From Mytilus trossulus (Eukaryota > Mollusca > Bivalvia > Mytilida > Mytilidae), in assembly GCF_036588685.1 (NCBI RefSeq), contig NC_086374.1, positions 24,916,886 through 24,980,885 of the forward strand: a stretch of DNA of 64,000 nt, in the 5' to 3' direction. The position numbers and the translations under genes were made by a program. Shown here in pieces: positions 35,049 through 47,439 of the stretch (positions are counted from its first letter, which is position 1; each line of letters begins with the position of its first letter). The notes beneath the pieces were generated by a model. The model was not told the DNA's origin and did no database searches. It saw only the letters and a list, made by a program, of their open reading frames with translations.

Positions 35049-38000
35049 CTAGCTTGGACTCTGTAGTAGGCAATTCGTGATGATCATGGTAGTCATGGTT
35101 GTCCTCGTTGTAAAGTCTTGGTGTATCAGGTGTAGTGAATCGTAATATCTTGAAGTCATCTTGAATATCCCAATTAAATGAAGCTATACAATCATCTATT
35201 ATGGAACATTTATAAATCACGCAGTATTCTATTGCCAAAAAATATACATCAGGTCGGTCTACTGGTAATTGGCAGACTCCATCATAATTTTTGACTAAAT
35301 GTTCAGATGTCACAGTCGAAACGTCTTCTGTAATTTTAGGAAGTAAAGAGACAATGATTTCCAGTCTCAATCGAAAAAGATCGTTTTGTGTTGCAATCGC
35401 GTGTGGTGCATTAACTGTAATCATTACATTTGACTTGAAAACCATACACATCACTGGGTTCACATTACACCCTACCACATAAGTCTGAAAAGCACAAATT
35501 AAAAACTACATAAGTTTGAAGAGCACAAATAAAAGTTTAGAAATCAGTAATATGAAGGTCTTTATGTCATACTGTAATCAGGATATTTTGACAAGTTAAC
35601 GTCACATTGTCACCATCGCACTTCAGCGGGTTAACCATCGCACTTCAGGATTGATCATCGCACTTCAGCGTGACTATCGCGGTTCGGAGTACCATCGCGG
35701 TTCCGAATCCTACATCAAGAGAAGCATTCTGTATCTGGAAGTGATCAATTGTTTCTCTTATTTTAAAGGAAAATACTAAGAAACCATACATTTTACAAAT
35801 CAGTGAAAAGTAAAAATTTTAAACCGTGGAAAATTTTATTAACAGGAATATAAACGGCATGTAATTTCCCTTATTTCAAGCAAAAGTTTTAAGAAACAAT
35901 ATTTTTCTAATCTTTGTATTATCATATGACAACGGTAGCAGTAAACTAACATTTTCATTTCAAGGGAAAACACATAAATAGTAGCTATCAGTTGATCTCA
36001 AAATTTGTAAACATGGTATCTTCAATGATATGACCATAGTTATCAATTATAAAAGATAAGAATTATTTGTAATTGTAAAAAAGGGGATTTTCTCCCTTCA
36101 GGAATTATCTATATTAGCTGTATTCAGCGAACATTCCCGGATGTTATTGGTCCTCTAAAGTCTTAGAATTCGTACTTGATTTGACCTGACAACATGTTTT
36201 ATTCAAGCGTCTCTGATGAGTCGTTTGTATTTACGAAATAAGCGTCGGGCATTCTAAACTATCAGCCTTGTATATCTAATGAATCTTTTTTACCATTTGA
36301 AATGATTTTTTTAAAAGTTAAGGAATTGATCATCTACATTATTTCAAAGAAAGAACTAAAAATTATATATTTTGGGAATATTTGCACGAGCACTTTAGTT
36401 GTAGACGGTAAGTTTTTACAGTTCATTGAAACTTTAAGTATCAACGTTATGTATGCGATGAAAGACCTTTCACAACAACTACTAGTAGTTGTTACAATTG
36501 TTCATCTGTTAAAAATCTGGATATCAATTGGTAGATTTCTCTTGATAATATTCCACAATCATGTTTTCGGGATTTCAAAAATCAATTTAACCAGAATAAA
36601 CGAACGAAAAAAGAATATGTATCACGATGTAAGACGGTTAAGAGAAAAATTGATAAATATGGTGTCTTATTGATTATTCAATGACATCTACGTTTCCTCA
36701 CATGAATTCAGCTTTATCTGCATAATTTATCTGTATTTTTAAAAGGAGTAGGTTCAGTAAGACCCCTTTTTGGCCTACAAAAATAGCAGTTTTACAAAAT
36801 TGTGAAAATGTAATTTTTTAGTTATTTGTTGGAAAGAGGAATGCTTCTGCTACATAAATATGGGCTGTTTTTGACAATACAATTCACATATACCGGGTAC
36901 TAGCATCATTAAGTCATAATTAATTATTGAAATCTTCACAATTTTAGCGTATTTGTTACATTTTGGACGGTATTCGTCTAAAATGAAGTAGCCGCATTCG
37001 TGTTCATTCATAATATTGAAATGCAAGTTGTATTTGATAATGATACATAACATATATAAAGGTTGCGGATGAACACGGATGCGGCCACTTTCATTTCTGA
37101 CAAAAAAAATCTGAAAAGTGACGTATTTTGGCATATTTGATCGATTTTTCATATTTGAACTTGAATCCGAGCGTTTTTAATTACTAACTCAGTTAAAGTC
37201 TTTCACATAAACGAATTGAATTTATTGAAATAGACACTTGTGTTCAAAAAGTGTCCAACATCTTTTGTCAGATGAACCTGAAATTTGAGGCCAAAATCGG
37301 CCCTTACTGGACCTACTCCTTTCATCAAACAACATTTCTTGTCGTCGGATGTGTTATGGTAACGTTTTATGGTTATTTTTCTTGATTTTAAATAATGCTA
37401 GAATATGTTATCAAAAAATAGAATTGTTTCAACTTGTCGTGACATGGAAAAGTTTGCCGTTTTTTTTTCTTTCCTTACACATCTCCAAAACCAGGTATGC
37501 ATACAAAGAAAATACATGATCTTAATGCGATAAAAAGATAAATGGTTTGAAATATATTTGAAACTTAAACAATGAAATAAATTTGTAAATACCACATCTT
37601 TATGATCTCCTAAAGGACTGTTTACAAATGAAACGGTCACATTTTTGTCGCATGGAATATTGTTTGCTGCAAGTTCGAGACGCAAATTGTCCGTTTCATC
37701 CAAAGGCTTTACATTTATACTACAATCTTCGATTATACCTCCTTGCCATGTTATTTCTGCTGCGTCTAAGTCATAACGAAGATCAATCGTTCGTAACGGT
37801 TTAGAGCAATGTGATTTATCTGTCAAACTTCCTGCAAAAAAGGATAAATGGTTGATGTAATTAAATCAAATAATGATTGGGTTAATGCATCACAGAGTTG
37901 AACGCACCAAATGTATCAATTTCATTACATAACGGAAAGTTTGATTATTATTTTATTTACAGTGCTTATATAGCGATTATCTAAATAAACTTTTACTCTA

Positions 38001-39475
38001 AGCGCTTTACAATGCATCAAAAACAACGATCGTTTAAGGTAAATAACTCTTAAAAATGTCAAAGGATCGTTTCGGTTTAAATCAGCCACAGATAAATGTT
38101 TTTGTTGCTATAACACTAGTTTAGAAGAGAAGATGAAACCCAATATTCATCAATTTTTCTCACCCTTAGTTCAACAAAATTCCTAATAATAAATATGAAG
38201 GTAATATGATCATTTATGAGTATAAGTAGATGATAAATTTATAGAGAATAAAGATTATCATAAAAAAGTATAATCAGCCGTTGTCTTCGGGAAATACCTG
38301 AATACATATAATAAAATAAAAAGAAATATCAAGCATGAAAAACAAAACCAAAAGGAACCTTAACCGAATGAAAGATTATTAGGATACGTAATCCTAACAA
38401 ACATTATTTCTTTTCAATTGATAGTTTACCGCAGGTAGCAATGACAAATACTTATCCTTTTACTTCGTGATTGTTCAATAAGTGAAGAAAAAAAGTCTAA
38501 CTTAACTTCTTCTATGTTTTTTGATTTGTTTGTAGAAGTCATTTAAATTTCAATGTTATGTAAATGTTTTCAGATCTTGCAGATCAAAAGAGGGCTTCAT
38601 CTGCTAGATATTTTTTTTAATGGACGGTGTATCGAGATTTTATGACAAGTAAATATTAACATCTCTGTTTTAATTATCGAAATATATAATTATATACATA
38701 CATATCAAGTTATAGATTGCTGTGTGTACATGGGAGACAACTATCCTTGTATCTTATTAGATAGGACTGCATTTCATTTATATGCAGCTCGATACACCAT
38801 ATCTGTTTAAAGGGGAATAATCCTTACATAAATTTATTGTCTCCAATATTGCTTTCTCTTCAATATGCATGCAATAACTGTTCAGTGTTCTATTGTGATG
38901 TATTTCATTTTATTACTTCATTGTCATAACACAAATCATTGTATGAAATAGGCAACCCGCAAGGGTCCATAATTGGATTATTCAGGTATTCTTATTCTTA
39001 TTCTTATTCTCTTAAATGTTTATCAGAAATGCCAGTGTAGCTAATACTATCTTGTAGTTAACTTAATACTTTTTAATATTCGTTGGTAATAAAAATTTAA
39101 ATAATGTGACAAAGACAGTGACTTACTTCTGGACTATTACTTATAAAATTTAACTTATGTCATTATCTATTCATTTCAATTTTTAAACTACTTCATCAAA
39201 CTCTTCTTGTTAATAATATTGCAGGCTGGCTCATGAATATTAACACCAGCTAGCTGGGCACTAGTCTAAAATATATGTATAATTGTAGAATATTGAAGAA
39301 GTGTACTCCTCCAGGCTTTTCGGTCTACTCTCCCGCCACGGCATATATTTAGCTTACATTGTTGTTAATGCCCCTTAAACTAGTATAAGCTATACTTACG
39401 GTACTGTATAAATGCAATGTACTTCTCGTTCACCAGAGCTAAGAAGAAAAACAGCACCGAATACTTTGTAAGCAT
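35049..39475 (-). CDS. gene B: signal peptide plus two ectodomain exons, unknown family
   Basis: I do not recognise this family. Exon 1 (39400-39475) encodes MLTKYSVLFFFLALVNEK, a signal-peptide-like start, ending in phase 1 at GTAAGT. Exon 2 (37593-37831) has acceptor TTTTTGCAG, a joined Arg codon, then 79 codons with SHCSKP, TWQGGIIEDC and NIPCDKNVT, ending in phase 0 at GTATTT. Exon 3 (35049-35484) has acceptor GCTTTTCAG and 145 codons starting TYVVGCNVNPVMCMVF, with six Cys in all and an acidic His/Asp-rich stretch (NEDNHDYHDHHE) near its end. It then either reads on to a TAA at 35041-35043 or leaves in phase 1 at CTAG before GTATTT. That exit would join the membrane exon at 23614-23736. 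All three exons agree in phase. Exons 1 and 2 are duplicated in gene A. Confidence 0.72.
35610..35708. repeat. minisatellite in gene B intron 2
   Basis: Five units of about 18-22 bases, of the form ACCATCGCACTTCAGCG, the last two changed to ATCGCGGTTCGG and ATCGCGGTTCCG. It lies about 125 bases upstream of exon 3. Confidence 0.8.
36120..36280 (+). repeat. R2 repeat, heavily diverged
   Basis: GTCCTCTAAAGTCTTAGAAT and AAGCGTCTCTGATGAGTCG remain; the CG-rich core is reduced to GAAATAAGCGTCGGGC. Confidence 0.5.
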
Positions 39476-39734
39476 AATTGATGTTTACCAAACTGCTAGA
39501 AAAAAATGCAATTGTATATTTAATCTATACTAGAAAATAAATGTACAAGTTTACATACTTGCGAGGAAAACTGTGGTTAAATGTTACCTGCCCTGCAAAT
39601 AATAATTATTTAACTCAGTGTACACATCTTACGATGCACTTTTTTATTTTGTTCGCAAGGAAACTTTTAGGTGCAATTAAGAGAGAGAATAAATACTATA
39701 CTCTGTTATCATTTTCTTCTTAAAAAGTAAAAAC

Positions 39735-39865
39735 ACAAAAATACCGAACTCCGAGGAAAATTCAAAAAGGAAAATCCAAAGTCAAAAGGCAAAATCAAAA
39801 GTCCAAACACATCAAACGATTGGATAACAACTGTCATATTCCTGACTTGGTACAGGCATTAATGT
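39735..39865. repeat. dispersed repeat R6 fragment
   Basis: AAGTCCAAACACATCAAACG and CTGACTTGGTACAGGCATTA, also seen at 45730-45990 and inverted at 16560-16870. Absent at the corresponding place in block A. Confidence 0.6.
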
Positions 39866-40559
39866 ATCCCAAATGAGGACAGCAGACTACGGAATGTGTG
39901 TGAAGCGGTATGAAATGCTGGTATTAATTTCTCACGTATATATACCAATCTCATTCTGTTTCATTTTCAACTAGTTGTATATGTTTATGGAACATGAATA
40001 TTCTGCATATATATAAGCAAATAGTTCAAAGAAGTTCAGGAGAATATACCAACACAATGAATTGATATGCAGCAAATAGAAAATGCATTTTAATTTATGT
40101 CGTTATTGACATTATCATGCTTTAAAAATTAAATCAGAGAGACAGGCCATGTATTTACAAAAATTGAGAATGCCTTTTTTTTCACAATTTACAGAAAAAC
40201 ATGAAGTCCTTTAATAGATAATCATTCTCGTAAAAATAGTTTTCCTTGATGTTGTTTTACATCATTAACTTGATTCATACCATTCCAAAATCTTAGGTGT
40301 AAATATATGTAAAAATGTTTTGAAATTTCACAATGATAATGAATAATATTTCGAAAAACTCATTTATTGACACTTAAGTTTGTTTACATTCATGATGTTT
40401 TATAAGATTTTTTATATCAATATGCAGCAGATATAAATATTGTAAATAAATCAGTATAAAGAGTTTCTTGTTCAATTACCATACTTCAAAAGGGAAAAAA
40501 AACCAAAGGAGCTCGTGTATGTATGGTTCAAATGAGATATTTGTACAGATAAAGATAAT

Positions 40560-41130
40560 ATACAAAAAAATAAAACAACACAACAGAAACACAACACTAA
40601 AATGCAACACACACGGAAACGTACTATAAAATAACCATGGCCATTTTCCCGAATTGGTACAGAAAATTTTAAGAAAAAATGGTGTGTTGTACCTGGTTTT
40701 GTGGCCAGCCTAACCTTCTGTTTTAATTACCATGTTAAATATATCAGCACAATTACAACATTACATGACAGACTACGATAAAATATAAATGAGAGAACAT
40801 ACAAGACAGAGAAACACACACAAAATAGTTACCAGGCTTATAATTTAAAACGCCAGACGCATGTTTCGTCTACAAAAGACTCATCATTGTCGCTCAAATA
40901 AAAAAGGTGTGAAAGCCAAAACATTTAAAAACTTGAAGAGCATTGAGGACAAAAAATTCCAAACGTTGTGCCAAATACGACTAAGATTATCTGCCTGGGA
41001 AAAGAAACTCATTATTATTTAGAATAATTCAAACTTTTGCAAAACAGTTAATTTACAAAATGACTATATAATGGATAAACATGTTAACACCGAAGTGATG
41101 ACAAACTACAGAATAAAAACAAATACGTAA
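40560..41130 (+). repeat. composite R3-R2 repeat, plus strand
   Basis: R3 (AACACAACAGAAACACAACA to ACCTGGTTTTGTGGCC) runs into inverted R2 at about 40830 (CCAGACGCATGTTTCGTCTA, GACTCATCATTGTCGCTCAA, TCTGCCTGGGAAAAG). It is inserted in block B only. Confidence 0.75.
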
Positions 41131-42274
41131 AACAACGTAAATCAGTACATAAAAAAGGCACAGCCGAACAACATATTATATGTTAGCCGAAGAGATCGAC
41201 TCACAAAAGTGACGTTACATTTAAATTTCTTGAGTATTTTTAAGAGTTCAAGATTCAGTTTGTTATACTGATATTACATGTATCAATAACAATGACAACC
41301 TCGGGAACCGATAGTCCACCAGCAAAGATATCGACCAAAATTGTAGAATTGTTGTTTCGAAATAATAAGTATGGGTGCCGACATAAACAAGCTAATGATT
41401 TTGAAAACTTCATCTCAGAAGAAGAACGGTTTTTTTTAATGATCTCGCCATCATAATTAACCTACATGTCCAAGGCGATACTATGGATATTACGAGTGCA
41501 TCATCATATTTATTTTATTTTTCATTTGGTGTGTTCAGATCAAGGAGCAATATAAAATGGGTTATGTCGCAGATGTTTCTAAAAGTTTGCATACAACGTC
41601 GACTCAGTGAGCTAAAAACGAGAAACAAACAATGCATTTATCTTTTTAATTATCTGAAATACTACAGATTTATTTAGTTAAAGATGAGTAAATATTTGTA
41701 TAAATAGCTAAAAAAAATCGGAGAAAAATCTCTCAAAAATTTGGCTTAAAAACATAAAATCTCATCAAATCAAATATAATTCTTAAAAAAAATATATGTT
41801 GTTGACGCATTTATTTCTGTTTTAATGATCATATATGGTCTCCGACTCCGTTTTTTATTTCTAATAATCATTGGTAGTGGAAAACGTCAAAAATCAACGT
41901 TTTACGTCCCGTAACGCGATGACGTTACGATTATTTTGAGTTTTGTGGGATTTTAGGTACACAGAACACGACTGTTGATTGTGTATATGGGAAAAACGAA
42001 GTCCTTGACCCTATCTTTATTTTGAACCTTTAAAACGGAAATTTATGTATCAACAAAATATAGTTTTTTAAAGAAAAATCTATGGAGTAGAACAAGAGAT
42101 TTATTGATTTTAAGACAAATATCGAAGGTTTTGGACCGATTTCAAATGTTCACCTATTTTTAAAGAATCTGTTATATTTCGAATGATAAATGAGACAAAT
42201 GCATTATTTGTTTTCGATTTTGATGTGTAGTTCATCGAGCCAATGTATGCAAATTTTACTCAAATCTGTGATAA
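41131..42274. other. block B non-coding sequence
   Basis: 41320-41440 matches 6530-6640 in block A. The frame at 41483-41677 has no splice support. 41810-42240 shows nothing recognisable. Confidence 0.4.
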
Positions 42275-42405
42275 AAGAGGGGCCAAGGATACCAGAGGAA
42301 CATTCAAACTTATAAATAAAATAAAAAACTGACCAAGCCATGGCTAAAAATGAAAAAGACAAATAGACAAATAATAGTACACAAGATATAGCCCACTTTC
42401 TGTAA
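42275..42405 (-). mobile_element. RT-1 element, 3' terminal scrap
   Basis: GGGGCCAAGGATACCAGAGG, then ACTGACCAAGCCATGGCTAA, a diverged form of the terminus at 11919-12010. It lies within block B with no counterpart at the matching point of block A. Confidence 0.6.
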
Positions 42406-43659
42406 CTTGTGTGTATGTTCTGGTCTGGTTAATTTCTTAAATACGATATCGAATCCATGAATTTGAGATGGTTGCATAATATAACTTTTTATGAACGCCT
42501 TGACACAAGACGCAACTTGATAAACAAGCAATTAAGTTTATATGCATCGTGATACTCCATAAAAAAAAATGTAGAGGTGCCTTTGTTTGTAAATAACACG
42601 ACAGAACGATCACTGAATATTAACTAGTCTAGCTAGTTAATGTAAATTTAGATACAGCGTATTTTTGGTACAGGTATTATCATACAAAAGATCATTACAA
42701 ACCGATTTTTATCTTTTATATAATACGCAGCATACACAATTTTTTTTCTAAATTCCTGTTTATTATACTTACATTTTAGAGCAGACACCTATAAAATTAA
42801 GAAATAATGTGATATTTTTTACATGTTAAAAAATATATCCCAAAAAATGAAAATTACACTTTAATATTTCGTTTTTGTTTGAAGTGCTCAATTTCATTAA
42901 ACAATACTACAACAGGAACGGTCACAGCCAAATTTTTGAAAGCCAATTAGGTATGATTACAAACCATATAAATTATATTAACAAAAGGACTCGGTCTAAA
43001 AGATAATAACTTTGCCTGAGGGAGTTGAAACCTCAATTGCTTAATAATTCATTAACTCAAAAACGGAAAATGTAGGAATGATATAAATCCTGTCAGTACA
43101 TATACACCGACTACTTTGCTGATGAAACCCTTGAAATCAATAAGACTACCAGAAGATATATCAACCCAGTGTTATAAAAAAGTAAAAAATAAACACTTTT
43201 TTTTTTTTTTAGATCTATCTAGAATCGCTGTAAACCGGTTATTTGAAAGCGAAGGCTGTATGAGTACCGAAACACGTGGAGACCAAAATAACCAAATGGA
43301 AGCTAAAAATAGTTGCCAAATCCATTTTGCTTCAACATCATCTGTGGGATTTTGGAAAAAAGTATATTATTTAAAATGATTTAAGAACTCTTGCGGGCAA
43401 AGTCTTTTTGGTCATTTTGTTCTCCATATGTTTAGAAAGTTAAACATCCATAGATTTTACTGAAGTTGATATGAACATTCCTGATTATGGTCAACCCAGA
43501 AATGTACTGTTGGAGCAGCACATTTATAATATTTTTATGAAAGAAATGTTTTTTTCTTCTTAAAATGTGAATATGCTTGGCATTTGGACAAAAACGTGCA
43601 TAGATAAATATATGGATCTCTTGTTAGACAGAGATGGAGTTATACAGAACATGATTTGA
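42406..43659. other. block B sequence aligned to 7700-8560, no firm gene
   Basis: GAATATTAACTAGTCTAGCT and GATACTCCATAAA anchor the alignment with 7870-7990. The plus-strand frame at 43116-43379 is not open at the matching place in block A (about 8480-8560) and has no splice evidence. Confidence 0.4.
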
Positions 43660-44090
43660 AAAGAGGGACGAAAGATACCAAAGGGACAGTCAAACTCATA
43701 AATCTAAATCAAACTGACAACGCCATGGCTAAAAATGAAAAGACAAACAGACAAACAATAGCACACATGACATAACATAGAAAACTAAAGAATAAACAAC
43801 ACGAACCCCACCAAAAACTAGGGGTGATCTCAGGTGCTTCGGAAGGGTAAGCAGATCCTGCTCCACATGTGGCACCCGTCGTGTTGCTTATGTGATAAGA
43901 AATCCTGTAAATAGTCTAATTCAGTAGGTCACATTCATGAAAGGGAAGGGGAGTGTAGTTACGACGTAAGGAACATATTCGATATCATTTGTGAAACGGT
44001 TATTCCATAACGGTCAACCAACTCGTGATGGCGTCCGTAAAATTTACGTCGAAGGGATGATTTCACCTTCATCATTTGAAAAGTAGGGAG
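43660..44090 (-). mobile_element. RT-1 element, 3' end, minus strand
   Basis: Close match to 11919-12370 over its whole length: GGGACGAAAGATACCAAAGG, ACCCCACCAAAAACTAGGGG, CACATGTGGCACCCGTCGTG, CATAACGGTCAACCAACTCG. Confidence 0.75.
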
Positions 44091-44423
44091 CAACTGTTTA
44101 TTGTATATAGACAACAAAGAAAAAAGACAATACGGTGAATTGGTTGAGAGGAATAGTTTTATAATAAAAGAAAGTACACATTATCAGCTTTACATCATTT
44201 CAAGAGAAGGAAACAAGAAGTAAAAAAAATTAGTAAACTTAAATACGAAATAAGGAACTATTGGAGATTAAAAAAAAACAATTGCATGATCGGTTAAATA
44301 AGAGAACATTTCGGTTTCAAGTCTGATAAAAAAAAACGCCGACGACAGAATGGTCGGATTGCTTATTTTCGATTTTTAGACAATTTGAGTCGAATGCTCC
44401 ACAAAAAAATTATAAAAAAGTGG

Positions 44424-44885
44424 CTATATATACTTTTTTTCTTTTAAAAAAAACATTGGTTCATTGAGATAAGGAACAGGAACCCATCCAACAACTCTTC
44501 GGTAAAAGGTAACATCATTTTGGTCAATACAATATCTGGAAGTTTGATTATTGCTAGAACTGATATTGCTAGTGTAATCGAGGATTAATATAGTAAGATG
44601 TTTTTTTAACATTTTGAAGGGATATATGCTCTAACACATTACTCATAAAGAATATTATTTTGATAGAAGTGTCGAGAAACACAACTATTTCTTCACAACA
44701 TCTGTCAATACTGTATCAAACAAAAATTATACAACATTGATATCTTTGTGTGTGTATGTATATAATTTTAACATACCTTTTCTAATGTTTTCACGTGTAT
44801 CCCTAGTTCGTTTGAGAAAACTACTTGAATTGCAAACAAATTTTAACGAGTCTACATGAAATATGAGACCTTTTAAAATCATTTC
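44424..44885 (-). other. duplicated exon-like segments, block B copy
   Basis: Counterpart of 9867-10385. The minus-strand frame at 44424-44612 reads SRYCIDQNDVTFYRRVVGW then VPVPYLNEP. Upstream, about 44785-44860, CNSSSFLKRTRDTRENIRK precedes a GTATGT donor-like site. In block A the corresponding frame of the first segment has stops, and the second segment differs in phase. Could be a decayed gene that was intact when the blocks duplicated. Confidence 0.3.
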
Positions 44886-45417
44886 AAATTAATAGATGAA
44901 TGGATAAAGTTTGCTAACCATGCAAATCGAAAACTATATATAGTAAATTATATGTTGAATATTGCAATGATAAATTAAAAGCTCATTTATTCATTTTTAG
45001 GATTGTTTTAACTTTTTATGTTTACTTTTTTGACTGTTCACATAAAGTATGTATCATTCAAGGGTAAAAGTGATCCGACTCACGCCGTCTTTATAACACC
45101 TAAACATCTATTTTCTTGTATTATGAAAAAGATATTCCCTTCTGGTTATGTCCTTCTGTTGTGCCATCTTTTCTTATTTTTTCATCTTTTTCTAAAATTC
45201 ATTGGAATATACTTTTTGAGCAGATTTATTTCGTTTAGCAATTTTAAACATGTAAAGTAATTAAGTCAAGGTGTTTGGTACCACCTTAAAACACAAGAAT
45301 CGTCAGAGTCACGGAAAGACTTCTCAGTTCCTTATGAGCAATGAAAAAACACTATTAAGCCGTTGATCATCGGCACTGTTGTTAAATTGCGAATATTATT
45401 TAAATGAAATTTGCAGT

Positions 45418-45620
45418 CACAAATAAAGGCAACAGTAGTTTACCGCTGTTCGAAATTCATAAATCGATTGAGAAAATACCAAATCCGGGTTATAAACTAA
45501 ATCTGAGGGAAACACATCAAATATAAGAGGAGAACTACGACACAACAGAAACACAACCCTAAAATGTAACATGCACAGAAACTAACTAAAATATAACAAT
45601 GGCCATTGTTTGACATACAT
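45418..45620 (+). repeat. R3 repeat fragment
   Basis: AAAGGCAACAGTAGTTTACC, CTGAGGGAAACACATCAAAT, ATAAGAGGAGAACTACGACA. The R2 half of the composite is missing here. Confidence 0.7.
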
Positions 45621-45729
45621 TTAGTTAGTTTTGGTTTTCTTGTTTTAAATATTTTTGGCCGTGAAGATCACAGACAGATATCTGGTGCAGAAAAGATGGA
45701 ACCGTTAGTTTAATTTCCCATTTCATGAA

Positions 45730-45990
45730 ATATTTTGTAAAGTAACAAAAATATATAAATACCATTTCGTAATGGCAAATCAAAATCAAAAATTCATCAA
45801 ACTAATGTATAATAACTGTTTTAGTCCTATCTTGGTACAGCCATTTTTTTTACCAAAACAATAGATTAAACCTGGTTTTATAGCTAGTTTAACCTCTCAC
45901 CTGTATGACAGTCGCATTACTTTCCATTATATTGACAACGATGGGTGAACAAAACAAACAAGGTAAGTTGTTATTAAATATTTGTACTAT
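45730..45990 (+). repeat. R6 repeat
   Basis: TCGTAATGGCAAATCAAAAT, CTTGGTACAGCCATTTTTTT, CCTCTCACCTGTATGACAGT, AACGATGGGTGAACAAAACA. Confidence 0.6.
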
Positions 45991-46860
45991 CATAAAGTTG
46001 ACCAAACAAAAGATACATACGAGTGATACATTTTCACAGATTATTCTTAAATAACAAGATTAACACAAAGGATATCACTGGTGGTGTAGATAACCCTAAT
46101 GTTTAATGATCTTGTCCATGTTTTAGCACAATTCATCTGAGAGCAAAAGTGATTGTACCATCCTTAATGTATATCGTATTTAATCACTACAACCAACCAG
46201 CTAACGACTCCGTTTGCCTTTCAGTCTAAAGATTATATAGGATTATGTAAATGTTTTTTTCTCAAATCCCAAACAACGTCCATGTGTATTGTTACTAACA
46301 ATTTGTTAGACTTCCTAAAACCTCCCTTGATCGAACTTTTTTGTTTTGAATTAAGATGTTTTCTTGATGAACCCAGTGAAACATTTGATGGATATGAAAT
46401 GGGTCACAGAAGATGTAATCAACCCACAAAAATAAATATTTCAAACTGAATAGGTGTTTTGAAGTAAAAGAAAGTATAGTTAAACGTTTGAAGTTCGTTG
46501 ATTAGTGTAGTGAACCTGCATCAGACAATTACACACCAGACAATGTCAAGGAAAACATGGTTTCCCTCAAGTATGCTCGTCGTCTTTAATTTCATAAGGA
46601 AGGAAACATAAGTATCTGCTTAGAAAGAATTTGATTTCGATTTTTAACTCATAAAACATAAAAATTTGAAAGCTAGACGCGTGTTGCGTCTACTAAAGAC
46701 TCATCAGTGATCCTTTGATAAAATAATTTAAGTGATAAGATAAGGTTAACTGATGCAGTGAAAGTAAAAATTTCACAGGAGTCTACCTGCCATTAAATAG
46801 AATACAATTGATTCAAAGTAGGGTAAAAAAAAAAGGTAATAGAAGAAATGTTTGAGGCTA

Positions 46861-47234
46861 AGGTCATTCAAAAGCTAAAGTTACTTTGGTGATTTTCTAA
46901 GTTTCTTTTTTTTGGCGCAATTAGGAAAAGTTTTTAGCTTTATCATTTTGGATTAAAAAAGGTATTACTGACAGGTCAAATAAGAAGGGTAAAAAGACTA
47001 ATTTAATGGTTAAAAAAAAATTGATCCCAGGATATTATCAAAACTTGTACTACGTTTAATTTTGTTTACCACTGTATCAGATCATGCTTGACACAATAAG
47101 CTGCTCACGATAAGTAAATACCAATCGGCTTCATATCCAAAAAGCTGTTAATTGCAATATTGTGCAATTGAAGATTTCTTCTTGGAACTTTACAAAAATG
47201 AGAAATTCGAAACATTCAGAAAAAATTATTAAAT
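46861..47234. other. non-coding interval after block B
   Basis: No gene or recognised repeat. Confidence 0.4.
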
Positions 47235-47390
47235 AGTTATCAAAGGTACCAGGATTATAATTTAGTACGCCAGACGCGCGTTTCGTCTACATAAGACTCA
47301 TCAGTGACGCTCATATCGAAATAGTTATAAACCAAACAAAAACAAAGTTGAAGAGCATTGAGGATCCAAAATTCAAAAATATGGAAAAAA
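47235..47390 (-). repeat. R2 repeat 3' part, minus strand
   Basis: ATCAAAGGTACCAGGATTAT, CGCCAGACGCGCGTTTCGTC, AAGACTCATCAGTGACGCTC: a well-preserved inverse of the end of the copy at 5895-6205. Confidence 0.8.
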
Positions 47391-47439
47391 ATATCAAACT
47401 CTTAAAAATATGGAAAAAAACCACCAAAACAATGACCCC

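Larger units (their letters stand above)
36680..46860. repeat. segmental duplication, block B
   Basis: Partner of block A at 3580-18340, same order and strand. It is shorter than block A because several repeats, including the 10.4-16 kb cluster in block A, are absent. It has its own insertions, such as the composite repeat at 40560-41130. Confidence 0.8.

Noticed and set aside
36302..36673. 123-codon plus-strand frame
   Set aside because: It has hydrophobic, AT-driven composition and no recognised motif or splice support; another frame over 36500-36660 looks equally protein-like.
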